This document shows positions 53,320-62,910 of a stretch of 64,000 nucleotides of DNA, piece after piece. Below the pieces are notes generated by a model. It was not told where the DNA came from, did not search any database, and was given only the letters and a program-made list of their open reading frames with translations. How positions within the stretch are numbered: the stretch's first letter is position 1; every line of letters begins with the position of its first letter. The stretch is from an uncultured Lachnospiraceae bacterium. GTDB lineage: Bacteria; Bacillota; Clostridia; Lachnospirales; Lachnospiraceae. Made by a program: the position numbers and the translations under genes. Location: assembly GCA_947589305.1 (NCBI GenBank), contig CANQAP010000002.1, forward strand, positions 186,001 to 250,000, read 5' to 3'.

Positions 53320-54684
53320 ATGCAGGGAAAGATTTCGGATATCACGAAAGAATTAGAAGAAATGGCAGAATTATGCCGGATAAACGGAACAATAGATCCG
53401 GAACTATATACAAAATATGAAGTAAAACGAGGATTGCGGGATATCAATGGAAAAGGTGTCCTGACCGGTCTGACGGATGTATCCAAGATTCAGTCCTATA
53501 CAACGATTGACTGTGAAATGGTTCCGTGCGAGGGAAAGTTGTATTATCAGGGCGTAGATATTGAGGATATCGTGAACGGTTTCATTCGCGAAAAGAGATT
53601 GGGATACGAAGAAACATTATATCTATTATTATTTGGAAAACTTCCGACACGGGAACAACTGGCACAGTTAAATACGATGCTGGCAGATTACCGTTCCCTG
53701 CCGACAAGTTTTGTCAGAGACATTATCATGAAGGCTCCTAGTCCGGATATGATGAATACGTTGGCGAGAAGCGTTCTGACATTGTATGCTTATGATGACT
53801 GCGCGGATGATACGTCTCTGCCAAACGTATTACGGCAATGTTTACAGTTAACGGCGTTGGTACCGCTGATTTCCGTTTACGGATATCAGGCATATAAGCA
53901 TTATCATGACGGACAGAGTTTATTTATTCATGTACCACAGCCGGATCTATCCACGGCGGAAAATATTTTATATCTGCTGCGACCGGACAGCCAGTATACG
54001 GAGTTGGAAGCCAGAATACTGGATCTGGCATTGGTCTTACATGCGGAACATGGAGGCGGTAATAATTCCACGTTCACCATGCACGTAGTGACCTCTTCGG
54101 GTACGGATACATATTCCTGTATGGCGGCTTCGCTCGGCTCCTTAAAAGGACCAAAACATGGCGGCGCCAATATTAAGGTTGTCAAGATGTTTGATGATAT
54201 GAAGGAGCAGATCAAAGATTGGGAAGATGAAGATGAGATCCGGAACTATCTCAGAGATTTATTGAATAAGAACGCATTTGACAGACAAGGATTAATATAT
54301 GGTATGGGGCATGCCGTTTATTCGATTTCTGATCCGCGTGCCAAGATATTACGGCAATTTGTAGAAAAATTGTCGATCGAAAAGAACCGTACCGAAGAAT
54401 ATGGTCTGTATTCCAGAGTAGAACGTTTGGCACCGGAAGTGATTGCACAGGAACGTAAGATTTATAAAGGCGTCAGCGCCAACGTAGATTTTTACAGCGG
54501 GTTTGTTTACAGCATGTTGGATCTGCCGACTGAATTATATACGCCGATTTTTGCGATCGCCAGAATGGCAGGATGGAGCGCTCACCGCATGGAAGAATTA
54601 ATTAATCAGGGCAAGATCATTCGACCGGCATATAAATGTGTAGCGGCAACCCGGCAGTATATCCCGATGGATGAGAGACAATAG
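53320..54684 (+). CDS. citrate (or 2-methylcitrate) synthase
   Basis: A 454 aa enzyme of the citrate synthase fold. TTIDCEMVPCEGKLYYQGVDIEDI starts the core. Catalytic residues are visible: His in GPKHGGANIKV, His in YGMGHAVYSISDPRA and Asp in NVDFYSGFVYSML. It condenses oxaloacetate with acetyl- or propionyl-CoA. It has a 60-residue N-terminal extension compared with the E. coli enzyme and no adjacent aconitase or isocitrate dehydrogenase. TATACT preceded by TG (53274-53279) is a probable extended -10; AGAAAGGAG precedes the ATG. Confidence 0.94.
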   Translation: MQGKISDITKELEEMAELCRINGTIDPELYTKYEVKRGLRDINGKGVLTGLTDVSKIQSYTTIDCEMVPCEGKLYYQGVDIEDIVNGFIREKRLGYEETLYLLLFGKLPTREQLAQLNTMLADYRSLPTSFVRDIIMKAPSPDMMNTLARSVLTLYAYDDCADDTSLPNVLRQCLQLTALVPLISVYGYQAYKHYHDGQSLFIHVPQPDLSTAENILYLLRPDSQYTELEARILDLALVLHAEHGGGNNSTFTMHVVTSSGTDTYSCMAASLGSLKGPKHGGANIKVVKMFDDMKEQIKDWEDEDEIRNYLRDLLNKNAFDRQGLIYGMGHAVYSISDPRAKILRQFVEKLSIEKNRTEEYGLYSRVERLAPEVIAQERKIYKGVSANVDFYSGFVYSMLDLPTELYTPIFAIARMAGWSAHRMEELINQGKIIRPAYKCVAATRQYIPMDERQ

Positions 54685-54738
54685 TTGCCTAGCAGACGGC
54701 TGCATCATATGAGAGCCGGTGGAAAGGAGAAATAAAAC

Positions 54739-54924
54739 ATGGCATTTGAACAGTTACCAAACGATTCGTTTATGCTGTTAAGTGTGGTAAATACAAAACT
54801 GCGCGACACATATGGTTCGTTACAGGCATTGTGTGAGGATTTGAATGTCGATCAAGAGGAGTTGGAGGAACGCTTACGAGCAATTGATTATACCTACCAA
54901 CCGGAGGCGAATCGTTTTGTGTAA
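54739..54924 (+). CDS. DUF4250 small protein
   Basis: A 61 aa protein (FEQLPNDSFMLLSVVNTKLRD, then the charged helix LCEDLNVDQEELEERL) that matches the small DUF4250 family of Clostridia. Function is unknown. GTGGAAAGGAG precedes the ATG. A long hairpin terminator follows 8 bases after the stop. Confidence 0.85.
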   Translation: MAFEQLPNDSFMLLSVVNTKLRDTYGSLQALCEDLNVDQEELEERLRAIDYTYQPEANRFV

Positions 54925-54932
54925 CCGATGGA

Positions 54933-54978
54933 TAGAATGAAAAACGCTATGACATTTGTCATAGCGTTTTTCATTCTA
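54933..54978. terminator. 22-bp perfect hairpin terminator
   Basis: Arms 54933-54954 and 54957-54978 are exact reverse complements around a TT loop. The right arm carries TTTTT, the left AAAAA, so it works in either direction. Confidence 0.85.
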
Positions 54979-55040
54979 AGGTAAATGTGATAGGACTCAT
55001 GAGGCAGAGACCATGCGATCCGATCACACAAATCGAATTA

Positions 55041-55103
55041 CTAGCACTCTATCAAAGTGAGTGCTAAAAATGTGTTGACAGAGTACATCTTGCGTGTTAT
55101 AGT
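55041..55103 (+). promoter_or_regulatory. CIRCE element and clpB promoter
   Basis: TAGCACTC (55042-55049), nine bases, GAGTGCTA (55059-55066): a perfect CIRCE inverted repeat for HrcA. TTGACA (55075-55080), 17-bp spacer and TATAGT (55098-55103) form the promoter. CIRCE sits just upstream of the -35 rather than in the leader. Heat-shock control of clpB by HrcA is inferred. Confidence 0.9.
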
Positions 55104-55139
55104 CGATATAGAACATAAATCAGCAAGGAGGTTTGGGAT

Positions 55140-57719
55140 ATGAATGCAGACAAATTTACAAAAAAATCTTTAGAAGTGATAGAAAATTGCTCCAAGCTTG
55201 CTTATGAATATAATAATCAGGAGATCGATCAGGAGCATTTGCTGTTGAGCATGGTAACGACCGAGGATTCGTTAATTGCAAAGATGATAGAAAAAATGGG
55301 AATCCAACTCCCGGCGTTTACGGCGGAATGTGAACGCGCGGTTGCCTATCGACCGAAGGTGAGCGGTAGCAGTGACGTCTATATGAGCCGGGAATTCACC
55401 ATGACCTTGATGGATGCTGAAAATGAATCGAAACAGATGGGCGATTCCTATATTTCTGTGGAACATATGTTTCTTGCCATGATAAAGAAAGCAAACAAAA
55501 CCGTAAGGGGAATTTTGCAAAAATATGGGATAGACCGGGATAAATTCCTGCAGGCTTTGGTAACGGTTCGCGGTAATCAGAAGGTGGAAACGGATAATCC
55601 GGAGGCGACGTATGACAGTTTATCAAAATACGGATATGATCTGGTAGAACGGGCAAGGCAGCAGAAGTTGGATCCGGTGATCGGGCGGGATGCCGAAATT
55701 CGAAATATTATACGGATATTGTCACGAAAGACGAAAAACAATCCGGTGTTGATCGGAGAGCCGGGCGTAGGAAAAACGGCGGCTGTTGAAGGACTGGCAC
55801 AGCGGATCGTCCGCGGTGACGTGCCGGACGGATTGAAAAATAAGCAGATTTATGCCTTAGATATGGGTTCGCTTTTGGCGGGGGCGAAATACCGTGGAGA
55901 ATTCGAAGAACGCTTAAAGGCAGTTCTGGACGAAGTTAAGAAAAGCGACGGTTCCATCATCTTATTCATCGACGAGCTGCATACCATTGTGGGAGCCGGA
56001 AAAACGGACGGAGCCATGGATGCAGGCAACATGTTGAAACCGTTATTGGCGAGAGGGGAATTACATTGTATCGGAGCGACGACGCTGGATGAGTACCGGC
56101 AATATATCGAAAAGGATGCGGCATTGGAACGGCGTTTCCAGCCGGTCATGGTTCAGGAACCGACAGTGGAAGATACCATTTCGATCCTCAGAGGACTGAA
56201 AGAACGGTACGAGGTCTTTCACGGCGTAAAGATTACGGATGGAGCTTTGGTTTCGGCTGCCGTTTTGTCACATCGTTATATCACGGACCGTTTTTTACCG
56301 GATAAGGCGATCGATCTGGTGGACGAGGCTTGCGCGTTGATCAAGACAGAATTGGATTCCATGCCGATGGAATTGGATGATATGGCGCGGAAAATCATGC
56401 AGTTGGAAATTGAAGAAGCCGCGTTAAAGAAAGAAGATGACCATTTCAGCCAAGAACGTTTGGCAGAATTACAGGAAGAACTGGCAAATATGAAAGAAAA
56501 TTTTGCCGGTGCAAAAGCAGACTGGGAAAAGGAGAAGCAGGAAGTCGAACGGGTAACAAAATTACGGGAAGAGATAGAAGCGCTGAGCAATCAGATCCAG
56601 ATCGCCCAGAGAAACTATGACTTGGAAAAAGCAGCGGAATTACAATATGGCAGACTGCCGGAATTGCAGCAGGAATTGGAACGGGAAGAAGAACGTATGC
56701 GGCATGAAGAACATACTTTGATTCATGAAAGCGTAACGGATGAAGAAATCGCAAAGATTATTTCACGCTGGACAGGCATACCGGTTGCAAAACTGACGGA
56801 GAGCGAGAGGAATAAGACGCTGCATCTGGATCAAGAATTACAGAAACGCGTGATTGGACAGGAGGAAGCCGTATCGTTAGTAAGCGAAGCGATTCTGCGT
56901 TCCAAGGCGGGGATCAAGGATCCGAGCAAGCCAATCGGTTCCTTCTTATTCTTAGGACCGACCGGTGTCGGAAAAACGGAATTGGCAAAAACGCTGGCAG
57001 CCAGCCTGTTTGATGACGAAAATAATATGATACGTATCGATATGAGTGAATATATGGAAAAGCATTCGGTTGCACGGCTGATCGGAGCGCCTCCGGGCTA
57101 TGTCGGATACGATGAAGGCGGGCAGTTGACCGAAGCCGTACGCCGCAGACCATATTCGGTCGTCCTCTTTGATGAGGTGGAAAAAGCCCATCCGGATGTA
57201 TTTCATGTCTTGCTTCAAGTCTTAGATGACGGACGTATTACAGATTCCAAAGGAAAAACGGTGGATTTTAAGAATACGATTCTGATCATGACTTCCAATA
57301 TCGGCTCTCAGGATTTGTTGGAAGGGATCGATGAAAACGGAGAGATTCGGCAGGAGGCACAGCATGCGGTCATGGAGGAATTGAAACTGCATTTCCGACC
57401 GGAATTTCTAAACCGTTTGGACGAGATTATTTTATTCAAACCATTGACAAAGGAAAATATCGGCAGTATTGTGGACTTATTGATCGCGGAGCTGAATCAA
57501 CGGTTACTGGACAAAGAAGTGCAGATCACGGTCACTCCGGAAGCAAAGACATTCATTATCAATCATGGATACCATGCCGTATACGGGGCGAGACCATTGA
57601 AACGATATATACAAAAGAATGTAGAAACTTTAGTTGCCAGAATGATGCTCTCAGATGCTTTGGAACTCAACCAGACGATTGTGGTTGACGTGGAGCAGGG
57701 AGAACTGGTTGTGCGGTAA
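55140..57719 (+). CDS. clpB: ATP-dependent chaperone ClpB
   Basis: An 859 aa disaggregase. The N-domain (about 1-150), first AAA+ module (GEPGVGKTA, Walker B FIDELHT), a coiled-coil middle domain (about 400-525) and second AAA+ module ([20 protein letters not shown]) occur in order. Length and the full coiled-coil middle domain separate it from ClpA, ClpC and ClpE. It rescues aggregated proteins with DnaK. GCAAGGAGG precedes the ATG. It is under CIRCE control. Confidence 0.97.
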   Translation: MNADKFTKKSLEVIENCSKLAYEYNNQEIDQEHLLLSMVTTEDSLIAKMIEKMGIQLPAFTAECERAVAYRPKVSGSSDVYMSREFTMTLMDAENESKQMGDSYISVEHMFLAMIKKANKTVRGILQKYGIDRDKFLQALVTVRGNQKVETDNPEATYDSLSKYGYDLVERARQQKLDPVIGRDAEIRNIIRILSRKTKNNPVLIGEPGVGKTAAVEGLAQRIVRGDVPDGLKNKQIYALDMGSLLAGAKYRGEFEERLKAVLDEVKKSDGSIILFIDELHTIVGAGKTDGAMDAGNMLKPLLARGELHCIGATTLDEYRQYIEKDAALERRFQPVMVQEPTVEDTISILRGLKERYEVFHGVKITDGALVSAAVLSHRYITDRFLPDKAIDLVDEACALIKTELDSMPMELDDMARKIMQLEIEEAALKKEDDHFSQERLAELQEELANMKENFAGAKADWEKEKQEVERVTKLREEIEALSNQIQIAQRNYDLEKAAELQYGRLPELQQELEREEERMRHEEHTLIHESVTDEEIAKIISRWTGIPVAKLTESERNKTLHLDQELQKRVIGQEEAVSLVSEAILRSKAGIKDPSKPIGSFLFLGPTGVGKTELAKTLAASLFDDENNMIRIDMSEYMEKHSVARLIGAPPGYVGYDEGGQLTEAVRRRPYSVVLFDEVEKAHPDVFHVLLQVLDDGRITDSKGKTVDFKNTILIMTSNIGSQDLLEGIDENGEIRQEAQHAVMEELKLHFRPEFLNRLDEIILFKPLTKENIGSIVDLLIAELNQRLLDKEVQITVTPEAKTFIINHGYHAVYGARPLKRYIQKNVETLVARMMLSDALELNQTIVVDVEQGELVVR

Positions 57720-57732
57720 TGAAATATAGAGT

Positions 57733-58524
57733 ATGTGTGAAAAAGAATTATGTGCAAAAGCAAACGGCTTCTTTCTGACAGGCAGTGCGTTGAAAATCAT
57801 AGCATTGGTCTGTATGTTGATCGACCACACAGCCTGTACGGTCGTGAATGATCTGTGCCATGAGGAAATCATGGCGGCTGTGCAGACCGGGAATGTTTCG
57901 ACGGAATATACCGTCTACATAGTCATGCGGGCGATCGGACGGTTAGCATTTCCGATTTACATTTTTTTATTGACGGAAGGATTACAGCATACGAGAGATA
58001 AACGGATGTATTTTGTCCGTATGCTTTTCTTTGCCGGCGTGTCGGAGATCCCCTTTGATTTAGCCATGAATCTTTCCAAACAGGAGATTTTTGCAGGAAA
58101 AATCATAGAATTTCATAGTCAAAATGTGTTTTGGACGTTGAGTTTGGGATTGTTGGTTATGATTGGTATGGAAACCATACAGAATACAAACTGGCGTTTG
58201 TGGATAAAAGTGATATGGAATCTGGGTATGACATTGGCGGCTATGGCGGCTGCGGATCTGCTTCACACCGATTATGGAGCCATTGGCGTCTTAGCGATCG
58301 TTATGATGTATCTGTTACGGCGTAAGAAGATGCTGGCGTTTTCTGCAGCAGTCATAGTCCTGCTCGCTTCGAGTTGGCTGGAAGTGTTTGCATTTGCCGC
58401 ATGCTTACCGTTGGCATATTATAACGGAAGACGTGGATGGAAGGGCAAATGGCTGTTTTATGTGTTCTATCCACTTCATCTATTGCTGTTATGGCTGTTT
58501 TGCGTGGCGGCGGGACTGCGTTAG
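57733..58524 (+). CDS. TraX-family membrane protein
   Basis: A 263 aa protein with about eight membrane helices. GSALKIIALVCMLIDHTACTVV matches the TraX opening motif (LKxIAxxxMxIDH). In F plasmids TraX acetylates pilin, but chromosomal TraX-like proteins in Firmicutes are common and unlinked to conjugation; acyltransferase activity on a sugar or lipid is only suggested. It begins 13 bases after clpB, without a clear ribosome site, possibly on the same transcript. Confidence 0.88.
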   Translation: MCEKELCAKANGFFLTGSALKIIALVCMLIDHTACTVVNDLCHEEIMAAVQTGNVSTEYTVYIVMRAIGRLAFPIYIFLLTEGLQHTRDKRMYFVRMLFFAGVSEIPFDLAMNLSKQEIFAGKIIEFHSQNVFWTLSLGLLVMIGMETIQNTNWRLWIKVIWNLGMTLAAMAAADLLHTDYGAIGVLAIVMMYLLRRKKMLAFSAAVIVLLASSWLEVFAFAACLPLAYYNGRRGWKGKWLFYVFYPLHLLLLWLFCVAAGLR

Positions 58525-58601
58525 AAGCCGGGCGGCTGTATAGCTATGCGGCAGATCTTGACGGTCTTCATGAAAATCTTGACAAATTTGGAGTAAAGAA
58601 T

Positions 58602-58916
58602 ATGTTAACACCAAGTAAAGAGGCATTAAAGCGGAAATTTGAAAAACATAGGGAAACCAAAGAATACCGGGAAGAATTTGAACGGCTGATGGAACTGCAG
58701 TTTCAGGATTTTATGAAGGAATTTTTGGACTTCCATACGCGTGTCACGGAAGATATGATGGATGAAATCAAGCATCCCAATCCGAGTATCGAAGAGCGGG
58801 AATGGTTTTATCTGTATTATGGCGGAGAATTGTACAGTGATGTGATCAAGGCAAAAAAATGGGGAAGAATGGTAGATCTGGCATTGGAGTTGATTGACAA
58901 GGAGCAACAAAATTAA
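58602..58916 (+). CDS. small hypothetical protein, helical
   Basis: A 104 aa acidic and basic protein (SKEALKRKFEKHRETKEYREEFERLMELQFQDF and NPSIEEREWFYLYYGGELYSDVIKAKKWGRM). I do not recognise the family. It is predicted all-helical with no membrane segment or metal motif. The ATG at 58602 follows GGAGTAAAG; the longer reading from 58437 overlaps the TraX-like gene and is rejected. Confidence 0.72.
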   Translation: MLTPSKEALKRKFEKHRETKEYREEFERLMELQFQDFMKEFLDFHTRVTEDMMDEIKHPNPSIEEREWFYLYYGGELYSDVIKAKKWGRMVDLALELIDKEQQN

Positions 58917-58964
58917 TACAATATACTTGTTATGAACGAATGAGAGACAGGCAGGAGAGATTTC

Positions 58965-59525
58965 GTGAAACAGCAGATTACAAAAAATGCAATAGAAACC
59001 GCTTTTTTAAAACTACTGAAGGAACGGAATTTTGAAAAGGTTATGGTAAAAGATATTGTAGAGGAATGCGGGCTGACAAGAAATACCTTTTACTATTATT
59101 ATGATGACACCTATCATATTGTGGAAGATATCTTAGAACGGGAAGTGCTGCGGATCTTGGATGAGATGAAACATGGCACTCCGTTTCTGAAATCCTTGGA
59201 AGATGTGCTGGAATACTTGGATGAAAATCCGAAGATCGCCCGCCATTTGTTCACTTCTGCAAAAAAAGATGATATGTATCGTTATGTACGGAGTACGGCG
59301 GAAATTCTGCTGCGACAGTCCATAGAGATATCTGCCAAAGACGCCGTCATTTCGGAACAGGATAAAACAACGATCGTCAATACATGCAAATATGTCTTTC
59401 AGGGAATGATCGAAGAATGGATAGAAAATAATTGCAGAACCTCCCTCAAAGCCGAGGCAGAAAATGTCTGGCGGCTCTTCGATGCGGTTCTGCTTTCGGC
59501 AGTCAAAAATGCCAATCGAACATGA
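58965..59525 (+). CDS. TetR/AcrR family regulator
   Basis: A 186 aa repressor. The N-terminal helix-turn-helix reads KNAIETAFLKLLKERNFEKVMVKDIVEECGLTRNTFYYYYDD, typical of TetR. The ligand domain is divergent. The start is GTG after GCAGGAGAG. It sits upstream of the acyltransferase-ACP-KS cluster, separated by a strong terminator, so control of that cluster is a reasonable guess only. Confidence 0.9.
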   Translation: MKQQITKNAIETAFLKLLKERNFEKVMVKDIVEECGLTRNTFYYYYDDTYHIVEDILEREVLRILDEMKHGTPFLKSLEDVLEYLDENPKIARHLFTSAKKDDMYRYVRSTAEILLRQSIEISAKDAVISEQDKTTIVNTCKYVFQGMIEEWIENNCRTSLKAEAENVWRLFDAVLLSAVKNANRT

Positions 59526-59536
59526 TCTTTTTTAGT

Positions 59537-59587
59537 ACAAATTCGGCTTTGTGTATGGTTTTTGCACACGAAGCCGAATTTGTTTCT
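59537..59587 (+). terminator. terminator after the TetR gene
   Basis: ACAAATTCGGCTT (59537-59549) plus GTGT pairs with ACAC plus AAGCCGAATTTGT (59571-59583), and a T-rich stretch follows. It separates the regulator from the acyl-lipid cluster. Confidence 0.8.
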
Positions 59588-59669
59588 TTTCTTTTTTTAC
59601 ATTTATTGATATATTTTCACATGATAGTTTTAAAAACCATGTCACATTGTCAAAGAAAGCGTGGTAGAA

Positions 59670-60347
59670 ATGATGCGTGCTGTCATACAGGGATTATTAA
59701 GAGGAATCATACGGCTTGGCATATATATTGCATATCGTCCCAAAGTGGAATATGTGAATCCGGACGTCATGGCGACGGATCAACCGTTGATCTTTATCTG
59801 CAATCATATGAGTCATAACGACGGGGCTTTGATCGCTTCCGTCTTACATAAAAAAAAGCCATATTTTTTAATTGCAAAAGATTGGTATGAAAAAAAACAG
59901 TTTGGTGGTTTTTTACGGGTATATGGAAGCGTGCCGGTAGACCGGGAAGGAATGGATACGGAATGGTTTGATGCCTGTAGAAAACTGGTGGAAGCAGGCA
60001 CTTCCATTTTAATCTTTCCGGAAGGAAAGACTTCTAAGGGTGATATGAATCCGTTTCAGCCGGGATTTGCCGTGCTGGCAGAAAAGACGGGAGCCAAGGT
60101 CGTGGAATGCGCACATGTCGGTGCATATAAGATCTTGTTTGGGGAACGAAAACGGATTCAGATAGGCGATGCGTATTCGTTGGCATGTCCGAAGGAAATT
60201 AGGAAATCCATCTATGCCAAACAGGTGGCGGCAGAGGCGAAAGAACACATTGCATCTATGAAACAGGCGTTATATGCACAAAGCGGTAAGCGGGATCGCA
60301 CAGACACGGAGCCGTTATCAGAGGCAGCGGTTACCACTGACCGCTAA
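59670..60347 (+). CDS. lysophospholipid acyltransferase family protein (PlsC-like)
   Basis: A 225 aa acyltransferase. CNHMSHNDG is the HX4D catalytic motif and LIFPEGKTSKGD the FPEG motif. One hydrophobic segment near the N-terminus anchors it to the membrane. Housekeeping PlsC makes phosphatidic acid, but this copy is the first gene of a cluster with its own ACP and ketosynthase, so it may transfer the product of that pathway to a glycerol or sugar acceptor, as the acyltransferases in aryl-polyene clusters are thought to do. The exact start (59661 GTG, 59670 or 59673) is uncertain because the ribosome site is weak. Confidence 0.9.
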   Translation: MMRAVIQGLLRGIIRLGIYIAYRPKVEYVNPDVMATDQPLIFICNHMSHNDGALIASVLHKKKPYFLIAKDWYEKKQFGGFLRVYGSVPVDREGMDTEWFDACRKLVEAGTSILIFPEGKTSKGDMNPFQPGFAVLAEKTGAKVVECAHVGAYKILFGERKRIQIGDAYSLACPKEIRKSIYAKQVAAEAKEHIASMKQALYAQSGKRDRTDTEPLSEAAVTTDR

Positions 60348-60399
60348 ACGGATCATGAAACGTTAGGTGCCACTGGCACTTGATGGGAGCGGTTGCTCC
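60326..60399 (+). other. three small hairpins between the acyltransferase and ACP genes
   Basis: AGCGGT/ACCGCT (60326-60345, across the acyltransferase stop), GTGCC-ACT-GGCAC (60367-60379) and GGAGC-GGTT-GCTCC (60386-60399) follow one another. No T tract follows. They may stabilise the ACP mRNA or adjust its expression relative to the upstream gene. Confidence 0.5.
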
Positions 60400-60437
60400 G
60401 AATATAGGAATTTATAAACAGAAAGGAAGTAATTAGG

Positions 60438-60686
60438 ATGGAAAAAACAGAAGTAGCAGCAAAGATCAAGGCAATGTTGATTGAGAATTTAAGAATCCCG
60501 GAGGAGATTTTAGAGGATGATTCTGAACTGTTCGGCGGCGATATCGGTTTGGATTCTGTTGACTCCCTTGAAATCATTGCCGGAATTGATGATATGTTCG
60601 GTGTGAACATGACAGGTGTTGACAAGACAAATTTCAGGGATATTAATGCGTTAGCGAATTATGTAGTGGAACATGCGGAGGCTTAA
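60438..60686 (+). CDS. acyl carrier protein (pathway-specific)
   Basis: An 82 aa ACP. The phosphopantetheine Ser40 lies in GLDSVDSLEI and helix II follows. It differs from housekeeping AcpP at the attachment motif (DSVD instead of DSLD) and has the hydrophobic turn LRIPEEILEDDSEL. It lies between an acyltransferase and a fused ketosynthase, so it carries the growing chain of this cluster. AAAGGAAG precedes the ATG; the gap to the next gene is 3 bases. Confidence 0.95.
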   Translation: MEKTEVAAKIKAMLIENLRIPEEILEDDSELFGGDIGLDSVDSLEIIAGIDDMFGVNMTGVDKTNFRDINALANYVVEHAEA

Positions 60687-60689
60687 TTC

Positions 60690-62885
60690 ATGAAAAAACG
60701 ATGTGTCATTACCGGCTTGGGCATCATCTGTCCGATTGGTAATAATATAGAAGAAAGCTGGAACAGTATAAAAAACGGACGGTCGGGAATCGCAAAGGTT
60801 AAGTCTGTGAATACGGAAGGATGTTATGCAGATCTGGGCGGTGAAGTCCATTATGATGCACTGCCGGCGCCTCAATATGATCGTTCCGTCCGTTTGTGCA
60901 TTCAGGCGGCACAGGAAGCGATTCAGGATGCCGGAATTCAGGACAAGGAAGTCGGCGTGATCGTTGGAAGCTGTATCGGAGGCGCGGTCAGCATTGATGA
61001 ATACCTGACGGCTCAAAAGCAGGGGATTCAGAAAGACGACTGCATTGTAAATATGGCGGCTTCTTCCATTGCGAACCATGTATCCGCATATTTCGGATTA
61101 CACGGAGCGACGGCGAATATCGTAAATGCCTGTGCGGCAGGTACGATGAGTATTTCTTATGCCTGTGATCTGATCCGTTCGGGAAACGGCAGTATGTTTT
61201 TGGCAGGCGGTACAGATCCGTTTTCATCATTGGCATTCGCAGGTTTCCATGCACTTCACGCATTGTCGGTAGAAAGCTGTTCGCCATTGAACCATAGTAA
61301 CGGGATTACATTGGGTGAAGGTTCCGGTATCCTGCTGGTTGAGGAATATGAACATGCCGTGGCAAGAGGCGCAAAGATATATTGTGAAGTGGCAGGGTAT
61401 GGCGTCAACGGCGACGCATATCATATCACGGCACCGGACCCGACCGGTCAGGGGCAGATGGATGTCATTCGACGGGCGTTGCATGCGGCAGGAGTGACAC
61501 CGGATGATATTGATTATGTCAATGCTCACGGGACAGGCACAGCCAAAAACGATGAGGCGGAATTTTTATCACTGCATACGATTTTTGACGGCACGGATGT
61601 ATCAGTCAGTTCTACAAAATCCATGACCGGACACTGCTTGGGGGCAGCGGGAGCCGTGGAAGCAGTCTTTACCGTAAAAGCAGTCAGTGAAAATGTACTG
61701 CCGCCAACGATCGGATATTCGGAAGAAGATCGCACCGCTTTGGAAGAGAAGGCAGGAGGATTAGATTTTGTGGCTAACGACAGCAGAAGCAAGGAAATTT
61801 CGATGGCAATGTCAAATTCATTTGCATTTGGCGGCACCAACGCAAGTATCATCTTTGCGAAAAAAGAACTTCAGCCACAGGATACACCTAAGAAAAAACG
61901 GATATTCATTACTGGTTTCGGTCAGGTGATGAGTCAGGATACGGGAACGCCGGTTGCAGGTCTGACATTAGATATGAAAGACTTTACAGAACGCGGCGTC
62001 AAATTAGGCGTATTTCGAAAATTGGATAAATTCAGTCAGTTACAGTTGATCAGCGGCATTGACGCTTTAAGTTGTGCGAAGATATCGGTAACGGAAGATA
62101 ACGAACGAAAGATCGGTATGATCATCGGTACATCGGCGGGACCGGTAACAGAAGTTTCTAATTTTCAGAAAAATATCTGTGAAAAGGGAACGACGGCAGG
62201 AAGTGCCTTTACTTTTCCGAATACCGTATATAATGCAGCCGGCGGACATTTTTCAATTTTTATGAAGACAAAAGGATATTGTGCAACCGTTGCAAACGGA
62301 ACGCAGGCGGGTATTCAGAGTATCTGCTATGCTTATGACGTGTTGCAACAGGGAAATGAAGATATCATGTTGGCTGCAGGAACGGATGAAGGCTCCGATA
62401 TGGTAACCTATTTTTATGAACACAGCGGCATCAACGGGGACCGTACATTAGGAGAGGGCAGTTCTACGATCTGTCTGGAAACAGAAGCCAGCGTAACACA
62501 ACGGGAAGCGGTGACATACGCCGAGGTAGCAGGTTATGCCTGCACGCATTCATCCGGTATGGAGGATTACACGGAAGCAACCGCGATCAAAGATGCAGTC
62601 ATGTCAGCACTGGCAAAGGCGGATATGCAGACGGAAGATGTGGATGCGGTCTATGCGATCACGGGAAATCTGCCGGATGGAGAGGCACAGAGAGCGGTAT
62701 TATCAGATATATTCCCGCATGTCGAGACGATAGATGTGCGGCAGCAGACCGGCGACTGCCGGGCAGCCAGTGCGAATGCGCAAGTGGCTGAGGCGGCGCA
62801 AGCCATCTATCAGAAAAAGATCGCAGTTGCTTTGGCAGTGTCATATGGCTGCGGTTCCTATTCAGCTATCGTATTAAAGGGATGA
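60690..62885 (+). CDS. fused ketosynthase plus chain-length-factor-like protein
   Basis: A 731 aa protein made of two KAS domains in one chain. The first (about 1-395) is intact: Cys148 in VNACAAGTMS, His280 in NAHGTGTAKND and His315 in KSMTGHCLGAAG. The second (about 405-731) keeps the fold but reads VANGTQAG where the Cys should be (Thr538), AITGNLPDGEA in place of the NAHGTGT loop and TGDCRAASA in place of TGHxxGA. This matches the KS alpha/KS beta (chain length factor) pairs of type II polyketide and aryl-polyene systems, but here both halves are fused. It elongates ACP-bound chains. Confidence 0.9.
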   Translation: MKKRCVITGLGIICPIGNNIEESWNSIKNGRSGIAKVKSVNTEGCYADLGGEVHYDALPAPQYDRSVRLCIQAAQEAIQDAGIQDKEVGVIVGSCIGGAVSIDEYLTAQKQGIQKDDCIVNMAASSIANHVSAYFGLHGATANIVNACAAGTMSISYACDLIRSGNGSMFLAGGTDPFSSLAFAGFHALHALSVESCSPLNHSNGITLGEGSGILLVEEYEHAVARGAKIYCEVAGYGVNGDAYHITAPDPTGQGQMDVIRRALHAAGVTPDDIDYVNAHGTGTAKNDEAEFLSLHTIFDGTDVSVSSTKSMTGHCLGAAGAVEAVFTVKAVSENVLPPTIGYSEEDRTALEEKAGGLDFVANDSRSKEISMAMSNSFAFGGTNASIIFAKKELQPQDTPKKKRIFITGFGQVMSQDTGTPVAGLTLDMKDFTERGVKLGVFRKLDKFSQLQLISGIDALSCAKISVTEDNERKIGMIIGTSAGPVTEVSNFQKNICEKGTTAGSAFTFPNTVYNAAGGHFSIFMKTKGYCATVANGTQAGIQSICYAYDVLQQGNEDIMLAAGTDEGSDMVTYFYEHSGINGDRTLGEGSSTICLETEASVTQREAVTYAEVAGYACTHSSGMEDYTEATAIKDAVMSALAKADMQTEDVDAVYAITGNLPDGEAQRAVLSDIFPHVETIDVRQQTGDCRAASANAQVAEAAQAIYQKKIAVALAVSYGCGSYSAIVLKG

Positions 62886-62910
62886 TATTCGAAACGGAAA
62901 GGAGATAGAT

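Noticed and set aside
57733-58524. Conjugative element suggested by TraX
   Set aside because: No transfer, relaxase or type IV secretion genes are near; chromosomal TraX-like proteins are common.
58437-58601. Longer reading of the small protein overlapping the TraX-like gene
   Set aside because: It overlaps a clear membrane protein in another frame; GGAGTAAAG supports the start at 58602.
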